Of a stretch of 59,574 nucleotides of DNA, positions 52,692-59,574 are shown piece after piece. A program made the position numbers and the translations under genes. Under the pieces are notes generated by a model. It had not been told where the DNA came from. It saw only the letters and a program-made list of their open reading frames with translations, and ran no database searches. This DNA is from Bacteroidota bacterium (GTDB lineage: Bacteria > Bacteroidota > Bacteroidia > Bacteroidales > Porphyromonadaceae). Position 1 is the stretch's first letter, and the number at the start of each line of letters is the position of its first letter. Location of the stretch: NCBI GenBank assembly GCA_023395395.1, contig JAEWZH010000007.1:1-59574 (forward strand). Reading direction: 5' to 3'.

Positions 52692-53906
52692 TTATTCTTC
52701 ACTCTGTAGCTGCTCTAAACGATCTAGAATAGCCTCTGCCACATCCCTTTTGTTCATCAATGGAAGACTCTGAACATGCCAACCGTCGTCATCATAAAGG
52801 GTAACCTTATTGGTATCCACCCCAAATCCCGCACCCTCATCTTGGAGCGAATTGACGACAATCATATCCAGCTTCTTTCTCTCCATTTTACCCCTGATGG
52901 ATTGCTCTTCCATCTCTGTCTCGAGAGCAAAACCAATGTGCCATTGCCCCTCTTGCTTGCGCTCTCCCATCGCTGCAGAAATATCTGGATTTGGGACTAA
53001 TTCAAGTGACATTGCACCCTGTTTTTCCCTCTTTATCTTACGATCAGCTTGGTTCGCGACACGGTAATCAGCGACAGCCGCACAGAAGATTGCCACTTCG
53101 TATTCTCCCGTTGCAGCTATGCACGCATCATACATCTCCTGTGCGCTCTCCACCCTTGTAACATTAATATTAGCTCGCTCAGGAACCATTGAGACTGGAC
53201 CAGTAACAAAGCGAACATGAGCACCACGATCAGCAGCGGCTTCAGCGAGAGCCTTGCCCATTTTCCCAGTAGAATAGTTTCCAATAAAGCGCACTGGGTC
53301 TATCTTTTCATAGGTCGGGCCAGAAGTAATCAGCATACGTACTCCCGCAAGTGTTTGTTCGTGCTTCGGTTTAAAGAAGTTCTCCAATGCCGATACAATC
53401 TCCTCTGGTTCTGACATACGCCCCTTCCCAACTAAGTGGCTTGCCAATTCACCCACACCCGGCTCAATCACTGTCGCTCCCCACTCCTGTAGCTTTGAGA
53501 TAGAGCCGGTGGTCGAAGGGTGTGCAAACATATCCAAATCCATTGCTGGAGCGATAAAGACCGGAGCACGACAGGAGAGATACGTAGTAATTAACAGATT
53601 ATCAGCAATACCATTGGCCATCTTGCCCAAGGTGCTTGCGGTCGCAGGGGCAATTACCATGGCATCAGCCCATACGCCTAGATCTACATGACTATTCCAC
53701 GAACCACTTCTCTCGTTGAAAAATTCAGAAAGGACAGGGTTTCCCGTAAGTGTTGATAGTGTCAGAGGTGTAATAAATTCCTTTGCAGCAGGGGTCATTA
53801 CGACCTGTACTTCTGCTCCAGCCTTGACTAATAAACGAGCAAGTATTGCACTCTTATAGGCTGCAATACTTCCTGTCACACCCAATATAATATGCTTTCC
53901 TTTCAC
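52692..53906 (-). CDS. coaBC: Bifunctional CoaBC (phosphopantothenoylcysteine decarboxylase/synthetase)
   Basis: This enzyme makes 4'-phosphopantetheine from phosphopantothenate, cysteine and CTP. The N-terminal CoaC flavoprotein half has GVTGSIAAYKS, the active-site-type AGAEVQVVMTPAA, APATASTLGKMANGIADNLL and APAMD. The C-terminal CoaB half has ITSGPTYEKIDPVRFIGNYSTGKMG and NKVTLYDDDG. Length 404 is normal. It overlaps the dnaQ-like gene by four bases and directly abuts porD. Confidence 0.97.
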   Translation of the reverse strand: MKGKHIILGVTGSIAAYKSAILARLLVKAGAEVQVVMTPAAKEFITPLTLSTLTGNPVLSEFFNERSGSWNSHVDLGVWADAMVIAPATASTLGKMANGIADNLLITTYLSCRAPVFIAPAMDLDMFAHPSTTGSISKLQEWGATVIEPGVGELASHLVGKGRMSEPEEIVSALENFFKPKHEQTLAGVRMLITSGPTYEKIDPVRFIGNYSTGKMGKALAEAAADRGAHVRFVTGPVSMVPERANINVTRVESAQEMYDACIAATGEYEVAIFCAAVADYRVANQADRKIKREKQGAMSLELVPNPDISAAMGERKQEGQWHIGFALETEMEEQSIRGKMERKKLDMIVVNSLQDEGAGFGVDTNKVTLYDDDGWHVQSLPLMNKRDVAEAILDRLEQLQSEE

Positions 53907-54670
53907 CTTTTACTTTTTATTGCGATCCTTTGTAAGTGCATTTTGGTATCCATCGGGAAATCCCCCTGCATAATCCAGTCAAAGTATCCCTTATCTCGTA
54001 GCAATACTTCCTCGACGGGCATTCCTTTGTATTTGCCAAAATTAAAGCACGGCACGCCATTAGTATCGTACACCATCCGACCACCAAGATCCACATTATT
54101 ACCCTGTTTGGTATAGGCATCTAATGCCTCCACATCACTGGGGAGATCGTCATACATGCCCAGCTGACCTAGCAATACCTCATACGTAGCACGGGTATCT
54201 GCATCTGCAGAGTGAGCTCCTTCTAGCTCCTTATTGACATAATACTTATAAGCTGCAGAGAGGGTGCGTGGCTCTTTTTTATAGTAAATCACTTGCACAT
54301 CCACGACCCGTCTACTACTGAAGTCTACCGGAATCCCTGCTCGTTGAAGCTCTTCTGCAAGGAGAGGCACATCAAATCGGTTACAATTGTATCCTCCAAG
54401 ATCACAATTCTCGATAAAGGCGGCAATCCTCTTGCCCACCTCTGCAAATCCAGGTTTGTCTGCAACCAATTCATCTGTGATACCGTGGACAGCAGATGAC
54501 TCAGGGGGGATAGGAATACCTGGATGAACCAACGTGTGGAAACTTTCCTCCAGGCCATCGGGGTAAACCTTGAGAAGTGCAATCTCTATAATCCTATCCT
54601 TTGCCACATCCAGCCCCGTAGTCTCTAAATCAAAGAAAACTATCGGGCGCTTTAGACTTAATCGGGGCAT
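53903..54670 (-). CDS. DnaQ-like 3'-5' exonuclease (Pol III epsilon type)
   Basis: This DEDDh exonuclease of 255 residues has the first motif FDLETTGLD (Asp14, Glu16), GYNCNRFDVPLLAEEL as the second, and AHSADADTRATYEVLL with the His/Asp of the third. The C-terminal about 60 residues (GVPCFNFGKYKGMPVEEVL) form a small extra domain seen in Bacteroidota homologues. It may be the proofreading subunit of Pol III, supported by the adjacent dnaN, or a separate exonuclease. It starts six bases after dnaN. Confidence 0.85.
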   Translation of the reverse strand: MPRLSLKRPIVFFDLETTGLDVAKDRIIEIALLKVYPDGLEESFHTLVHPGIPIPPESSAVHGITDELVADKPGFAEVGKRIAAFIENCDLGGYNCNRFDVPLLAEELQRAGIPVDFSSRRVVDVQVIYYKKEPRTLSAAYKYYVNKELEGAHSADADTRATYEVLLGQLGMYDDLPSDVEALDAYTKQGNNVDLGGRMVYDTNGVPCFNFGKYKGMPVEEVLLRDKGYFDWIMQGDFPMDTKMHLQRIAIKSKR

Positions 54671-54676
54671 ACCTGC

Positions 54677-55807
54677 TTAACTATAGACGAATGGCATTAC
54701 TGCCACCACAATCTCCACGCCAGCTTCACCTCCGACAGGAGAAATTAGGGCAGCTCGAGAAGCATCGCCAATCTTCATCACAATCTCTTTAGATGGCATC
54801 ACGCTCAGTATCTGAATCAGATGCTCCGAGCGAAAAGAAAACCTTGCCTCGGTATAAGAGAATGACACAGGCATTACCTCTTCAGCCTTTGTACTGAAGT
54901 CAATATCGCTCGCCTTGAGGGTCAATTGAGTAGGAGAGAAGTCGAAACTAACCAGATCCATACCCTTATTCGCAAATACAGAAACACGGCGAGTAGCTGC
55001 GAGCATCTGCAATCTATCTGCCTCAAGAGTCTTGTCGTTGTCCTTAGGGATTACTGTCTCATAATTAGGATACTTCCCCTCTAGCAGACGACACTGAAGC
55101 TCCACTGAAGAGGTTCTAAATAGAGCGAAGTTAGGATAAAATTCCATCTCCACCACCTCGTCATCCTTTTTCTGAAGGACTTGAGATAGAAGCTGTGCAG
55201 GCTTTCTCTGCAAAGTAAGTCTATATTGTTCGGCTACCCCTAGGTCAAGCATTGAATGACGATAGTATGCCAATAGGAAACCATTAGTTCCGACAAATGT
55301 AATATGCTCTGGACGGATATCAATATGCACACCAGTCATAATCGGGCGCACATCGTCACTGCTCGTGGCATAAAGAGTGTTTTCAAGCCCCTCCAAGAAA
55401 TTGGTTACAGGCATCTTAATCTCGAGTTTATCACTGCCAAGAGACTCTACTGAAGGGAAATCAGCTCCCTGTATTACGGGAAAAGAGAAGAAGCCATTAT
55501 TGTACTTCGCCTCCAGTTCATGATCCTCGTTGAGTGTAAACTCAATTACCTGGTTTGGAATCTCTCTTAGTGGCTCAAGCAATTGGCGCACTCTCGCACA
55601 GAAGCTCATATCCTCACCCTCCCTGCTCATTAGAGCAAAATGGGTCACAATACGGGTATCACCATCTGTAGCAGTCAGGCTAAGGGTATCACCCTTTACC
55701 TCGAATAGGGCAAACTCCATAATCGCAAGACTATTCTTGCCACTCACCACACGCCCAACCACCTGTAGGTGGTCACGTAGCACGTCACTCAGAATTGTAA
55801 ACTTCAT
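54677..55807 (-). CDS. dnaN: DNA polymerase III beta sliding clamp
   Basis: This is the ring-shaped processivity clamp of the replicase. The three-domain clamp fold is visible, with MKFTILSDVLRDHLQVVGRVVSGKN at the N-terminus, LLEGKYPNYETVIPKDN in the second-third domain boundary and the C-terminal VVAVMPFVYS in place of the usual MPMRL/MPLR end. Length 376 is typical. It is the first gene of the run dnaN-dnaQ-coaBC-porD-recN-rlmB-ridA. Confidence 0.97.
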   Translation of the reverse strand: MKFTILSDVLRDHLQVVGRVVSGKNSLAIMEFALFEVKGDTLSLTATDGDTRIVTHFALMSREGEDMSFCARVRQLLEPLREIPNQVIEFTLNEDHELEAKYNNGFFSFPVIQGADFPSVESLGSDKLEIKMPVTNFLEGLENTLYATSSDDVRPIMTGVHIDIRPEHITFVGTNGFLLAYYRHSMLDLGVAEQYRLTLQRKPAQLLSQVLQKKDDEVVEMEFYPNFALFRTSSVELQCRLLEGKYPNYETVIPKDNDKTLEADRLQMLAATRRVSVFANKGMDLVSFDFSPTQLTLKASDIDFSTKAEEVMPVSFSYTEARFSFRSEHLIQILSVMPSKEIVMKIGDASRAALISPVGGEAGVEIVVAVMPFVYS

Positions 55808-55839
55808 CTGTCTCTATATCTCTAGTTATATAATGTCCT

Positions 55840-55847
55840 CAAAATTA
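55840..55847 (-). promoter_or_regulatory. Predicted -7 element for the dnaN operon
   Basis: The minus strand reads TAATTTTG, matching TAnnTTTG, 32 bases upstream of the dnaN ATG. Confidence 0.5.
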
Positions 55848-55880
55848 CCAAATCTTTGCCACTCTCCATAATAATTAAAG

Positions 55881-55914
55881 AAGACGGTGATGAAATCTAG
55901 TCCATCACCGTCTT
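55881..55914 (-). terminator. Terminator downstream of the TonB-dependent receptor gene
   Basis: AAGACGGTGATG (55881-55892) pairs perfectly with CATCACCGTCTT (55903-55914). On the minus strand the stem is followed by CTTTAATTATT, a T-rich end. Confidence 0.75.
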
Positions 55915-55939
55915 TCAATAATTACTTTAGCTATATATC

Positions 55940-58900
55940 TTAGAATATATATTTGACTCCGATTTGAGCCTTCCACCTTGATCCGAAATCACTTACGTAA
56001 TAAAGGATATCACTAGATGGTTGATTGAATGTATAGGAAACATTATTCCCCTTACGACTTACAGCCATAGGATTGTAATTGTAGCTTACAGAGTTTTGGA
56101 TACCCCATGCTGGGTTAAGCAGATTAGCAACATTGAGGACATCAAAGTTGATCTGAATGGTATTTCTCTTACCTGCAACATTGAAGTAAAAATCCTGTGC
56201 TAAATGGAAATCAAAGTGATGCTCAAATGGAGACCTTAGAGCATTACGCGGAATAAATGTACCCCTGTAGTCGGCATAATCTTTCTCAATCCACTTAGCG
56301 AAGTTTGCTCTTTGCACCTCCGGATCAGTAGAGACAGTCTTGTTAGTCACAAACTTCATACCCATAAGCTCATTCTCGGTAGGAATGTACATCAAGTCAT
56401 TTCCTGTTGCCCTATCGCCATTGAGGTCACCATTGTAAACCATTGAATAAGTACTACCGCTCAATCCTGAGTAGAATAGGCTAACGGTAGTTGCAAAATT
56501 CCTTGCATACGCTACACGATAGGATAGATTAGCGATAATGCTATGAGGACGATTAAAATCTGCATAAGCAGCAATCTGATCATCATCACCATTGTAGACC
56601 TCATTATACTGCCAATTAGAATATGCTTGGCTAGAAGTCCCATCGTTGATAGCCCTTGCATCACCATAGGTATAAGCTACCATAGCAGAAAGACCAAAAT
56701 CAAAATCCTTTTCGAGCTTTGCAGTAAGATTATAGCTATAACCCTTGCTAGAGTTAGTCAGATAGATAATTCCATTGTATGCCTTAGCCTCATCGCTTTG
56801 CTTGTATAGGAATCTATTGTCTCCTGTGCCATTATTCAGTTGCCCATCACGCTCAAACGAAAGGTTCTTAAACATTACATTGTTGAGCGTTTTAGAGTAG
56901 ATTCCCTCAAGAGTGAGCTTGATATCGTAAGGTAACCTCTGCTCCCAAGCTAGATTTAGACGAAGGACTTGAGGGAACTTAAAGTTCTTGTCAAGGACAT
57001 CAATCTCTGAATTCCATACCTTAGAAGGCTTGTACTGCTTGGCTGGATCAATCTGAAACTTAAATCCGTCAGCAATTGCCGCATTAAAATCATCACCCTG
57101 AAGTCTAGTTCTATTGTACTCAATACCAGAGTTTGAGAAACTATTAGATACCCATACAAATGGAATACGCCCTGTAAAAATACCTACACCACCACGGAGA
57201 AGTGAGGTTTTAGCCTCATTGAGATTCCATCTAAAACCTACTCTTGGCGAAAATAGAGGTGTAGACTTAGGCATTTGGTTGGTCGCTACCTCATAATTCT
57301 TAGCAATAGTGGTACTATTGAATGCCTTATTCTCGGTTGGCTTATCGAAAAATATTGGAACATCTACACGAAGACCATAGGTAAGCCTGAAGTCATCCGA
57401 TACTCTCCAGTCATCCTGAGCATAGAAACCAATCTGAGCAGCGCCAAATGTTGGTGACCATCTGCGATTGCCATTTACATCAGAAAATGAGTAATCATAT
57501 TGCTTAGGTGCAACTTCCCCAGAAGTGCCTACGGTCAACCAATCTCCAATACTACGGTATATATAATCACCTGTATTTTGACGGATAAAGAGATTCCTCA
57601 TCTTGAAGAACTCGTTGTGTGTTCCAACAGTTACCGTATGGTCGCCTAAGAACATCGTAAAATTATCTGTCAATGTCAAGATGTCTTGGTCAAGCTCATT
57701 AGCTGAAGAGTATGGCTCGGCACCAAAAGTAATACTTCTATTGCCGTCCATCTCTATCTTTACGGTAGGTATCGCCATGCCCTCTGGCTCGCGGAAGTCC
57801 CTCACCCTTGTATAACCAAAGCGGAACTCATTGCTCAAAGTCTCAGAAAATCTAGACTGGAACTCTGTCACAAAAGAGTGGGTGGTGTTGTTCATATAAT
57901 AACCATTGTCACCGAGCCTCAGGTTATTATTTCCACGACCAAAATTGAGCTTACGACCCTTTGTGAAATTGTATCTAAAGGTCATTTTGTGATCGTCATT
58001 GATATTCCAGTCAAACCTTGCAAGAGCCTTATAACCCCTTGTATCAATGTTTTTGACATCATAACCACCGCCATCATATCCTCCTGTAATAGTCTTTAGA
58101 TGGTTAATGACCTGATCAGCCTCCTCTTTCGTAATCAGTGAAACACCTGGAGAAGCAACATACTTACTCCCCTCTTTCCTCGCATCTCCGATATTGTATG
58201 AAGATGGATAATCGTCACCAGTATACTCAAAGTTGGTAAAGAAGAATAGCTTATTCTTGACGATAGGACCACCTAAAGTAAAACCGAGGATTTGGCTATT
58301 CTGCTTTCCTAGAGACTCTCTATTCAGCACATCCTTACCAGGAGTCTTTCCAATAAGATTTTGATCCTGATAGTAAGCATACGCCGAGCCATGAAAAGTA
58401 TTTGTTCCACTCTTAGTAACCGCATTGATACCTCCTCCGGTAAAGCCTCCCTGTCTCACATCAAAAGGAGCGATTACTACTTGAATCTCCTCAATCGCAT
58501 CAAGAGAAATAGGAGCAACGCCTGCTTGATCACCGTTTGTTCCAGCACTAGAAAGGCCAAATACATCATTATTGACAGTACCATCAATCTGGAAGCTATT
58601 GTACTTGTTGCTGGCTCCGGCAAAGGATGTCCCATTTCCTGTTGCTATCGCTGTAGGAGTGAGCTTTGCCACGTCAAAGATACTCCTCGAGATCATCGGT
58701 GTAGACTCAATCACTTTAGAAGTAAAGTTATTGGCAGCACCTGTCCTCTGAGAGTTGAATACAGACGAACGATCAGCAACGACTGTAAGCTCACCTAGAG
58801 AAAATGAGGCTTCGTTCATCCTGAGATCTACAGAATTCGTCTCTCCAAGAGCTAAGTTGATATTTTCAACCTTAATATCCTGATATCCCAAAAAACGACC

Positions 58901-59143
58901 AACCAATTCATAAGGCCCACCCGGTCTCATACCAATAATACGGAAGTAACCTTCAGCGTTAGAAATAGTACGGTACACCGTACCTGATGGCATGTGTGTA
59001 ACAGTGACCGATACCCCTGGAAGAAAATCGTTGTTTTGATCAACGATCTTACCCGATATCCCAGAAGTAGTCACTTGTCCCATAGCTGCGAGGCTTATAA
59101 AAAGCATCGATACAAGGGTCAAAAGCATTTTCTGTAGTTTCAT
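55940..59143 (-). CDS. Oar-like TonB-dependent receptor with carboxypeptidase-regulatory N-domain
   Basis: This is a large outer-membrane receptor of 1067 residues. After a signal peptide (MKLQKMLLTLVSMLFISLAAMGQ) comes a carboxypeptidase-regulatory-like beta domain (about 28-110: ISGKIVDQNNDFLPGVSV). A TonB-box/plug domain follows (about 115-265, with YNSFQIDGTVNNDVFG and GGFTGGGINAVTKSGTNTFHG), then a 22-strand barrel ending VKYIF. The layout is that of the Oar/OmpA-related TonB receptors of Bacteroidota. The ligand is unknown, and no SusD partner lies in the window. The gene is monocistronic. Confidence 0.9.
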   Translation of the reverse strand: MKLQKMLLTLVSMLFISLAAMGQVTTSGISGKIVDQNNDFLPGVSVTVTHMPSGTVYRTISNAEGYFRIIGMRPGGPYELVGRFLGYQDIKVENINLALGETNSVDLRMNEASFSLGELTVVADRSSVFNSQRTGAANNFTSKVIESTPMISRSIFDVAKLTPTAIATGNGTSFAGASNKYNSFQIDGTVNNDVFGLSSAGTNGDQAGVAPISLDAIEEIQVVIAPFDVRQGGFTGGGINAVTKSGTNTFHGSAYAYYQDQNLIGKTPGKDVLNRESLGKQNSQILGFTLGGPIVKNKLFFFTNFEYTGDDYPSSYNIGDARKEGSKYVASPGVSLITKEEADQVINHLKTITGGYDGGGYDVKNIDTRGYKALARFDWNINDDHKMTFRYNFTKGRKLNFGRGNNNLRLGDNGYYMNNTTHSFVTEFQSRFSETLSNEFRFGYTRVRDFREPEGMAIPTVKIEMDGNRSITFGAEPYSSANELDQDILTLTDNFTMFLGDHTVTVGTHNEFFKMRNLFIRQNTGDYIYRSIGDWLTVGTSGEVAPKQYDYSFSDVNGNRRWSPTFGAAQIGFYAQDDWRVSDDFRLTYGLRVDVPIFFDKPTENKAFNSTTIAKNYEVATNQMPKSTPLFSPRVGFRWNLNEAKTSLLRGGVGIFTGRIPFVWVSNSFSNSGIEYNRTRLQGDDFNAAIADGFKFQIDPAKQYKPSKVWNSEIDVLDKNFKFPQVLRLNLAWEQRLPYDIKLTLEGIYSKTLNNVMFKNLSFERDGQLNNGTGDNRFLYKQSDEAKAYNGIIYLTNSSKGYSYNLTAKLEKDFDFGLSAMVAYTYGDARAINDGTSSQAYSNWQYNEVYNGDDDQIAAYADFNRPHSIIANLSYRVAYARNFATTVSLFYSGLSGSTYSMVYNGDLNGDRATGNDLMYIPTENELMGMKFVTNKTVSTDPEVQRANFAKWIEKDYADYRGTFIPRNALRSPFEHHFDFHLAQDFYFNVAGKRNTIQINFDVLNVANLLNPAWGIQNSVSYNYNPMAVSRKGNNVSYTFNQPSSDILYYVSDFGSRWKAQIGVKYIF

Positions 59144-59228
59144 ACAAGAAAAAAGTTAGTTATTATAATTAAAAATCGATTCTGTTAGCAAACATTTCGA
59201 GGAGAAGACTTCTCTACAATATCCGATG

Positions 59229-59236
59229 CAAATTTA
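59229..59236 (-). promoter_or_regulatory. Predicted -7 element for the Oar-like receptor gene
   Basis: The minus strand reads TAAATTTG, matching TAnnTTTG, 85 bases upstream of the ATG, leaving an 80-base leader. Confidence 0.5.
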
Positions 59237-59430
59237 ATGAAATATTAGGAGTATGGTACACTTTTGTGATACCAAGCTGTGACAATTTGGTTACAACCTT
59301 TCCATATCTTATACTCTACCAATGTAGTTGCAATGAAAAACTTTGAGGAAGTGTCTCAATGGAATCGTCAATTTGCTTACTCTCTCTTTCAATAGGGACA
59401 TAGAGTGTATACACTTATAGAAATAACACT

Positions 59431-59574
59431 GTGCTGCACTATTGTCGCCACATTCGCGACAAACTACCTACTGCAGGGACAGAGATTCTTCAAACTCTCT
59501 GTAACGAGTACTTCGCCGAGGAGTTTTGGGTGAGTCGAGATTGGCTCTACAAGGTGCTTGGTGCCAATGATATG
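59431..59574 (+). CDS. Unrecognised partial gene running off the right edge
   Basis: A plus-strand frame is open from 59404, after a TAG at 59401-59403, to the window end; GTG 59431 is the first plausible start. The 48 visible codons look protein-like (LHYCRHIRDKLPTAGTEILQ, then FAEEFWVSRDWLYKVLGAND). The last part could be a helix-turn-helix. A short frame beginning ATG 59333 (MKNFEEVSQWNRQFAYSLFQ, stop 59393-59395) lies just upstream in another frame, so the gene may be frameshifted or the short frame unrelated. No family is recognised. Confidence 0.4.
   Translation, partial: MLHYCRHIRDKLPTAGTEILQTLCNEYFAEEFWVSRDWLYKVLGANDM

Overview
The window looks like a chromosome segment from a Bacteroidota member, most likely Porphyromonadaceae and Porphyromonas-like. 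Many genes are preceded by the Bacteroidota -7 promoter element TAnnTTTG on the matching strand, and Shine-Dalgarno sequences are not evident. Family-typical genes include a DUF4369/TlpA lipoprotein, DUF6078, DUF4835 (PorD-like) between coaBC and recN, PorT-like barrels, an Oar-type TonB receptor and an IntDOT-like integrase. The assignment comes from reading the sequence only; no database search was run.

Layout. 1-1.8 kb: remnant of a CTnDOT-family element, with a C-terminally truncated tyrosine recombinase and a GTANNTTTGC core-like site. 1.8-6.8 kb: thioredoxin-like lipoprotein, a LysM/periplasmic-binding fusion coupled to a PorT-like barrel, and an AraC regulator. 6.9-14.2 kb (minus): alaS-aroB-lon-ychF. 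14.3-24.3 kb (plus): a DUF6078 gene, then a glutamate-fermentation operon of the 3-methylaspartate pathway (glmS, glmL, glmE, mal, DUF1446, DUF4387, an unfamiliar P-loop protein, split mesaconase/fumarase), followed by a small 2[4Fe-4S] ferredoxin. 24.4-29.6 kb: radA with a DDAH-like hydrolase and a quinone reductase, a START-like gene, and hemG with a DUF2007 gene. 29.7-34.0 kb (minus): resB-ccsA-nrfH-nrfA, respiratory nitrite ammonification with cytochrome c assembly genes. 34.2-40.7 kb (minus): pheT-yebC-mfd. 41-45.9 kb (minus): two diverged DUF151-like genes, rsmE and sufS, plus a hypothetical surface protein. 46-48.6 kb: a calcium-type P-ATPase. 48.8-55.8 kb (minus): dnaN-dnaQ-coaBC-porD-recN-rlmB-ridA. 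55.9-59.1 kb (minus): an Oar-like TonB receptor. The right edge cuts an unrecognised reading frame.

How genes work together. The glm/mal/mesaconase operon converts glutamate through methylaspartate and mesaconate to citramalate; citramalate lyase is not in the window. Pyruvate from this route could reduce the adjacent ferredoxin through an oxidoreductase encoded elsewhere. NrfHA gives a quinol-linked nitrite sink, and ResB/CcsA attach its hemes.

Most unusual signals. (1) Two intergenic arrays (3088-3174 and 14864-14949) are built from a degenerate 20-bp palindrome repeated at an exact 22-bp period. (2) A DUF1446/DUF4387/P-loop trio of unknown function is embedded, partly by overlapping genes, between mal and mesaconase.
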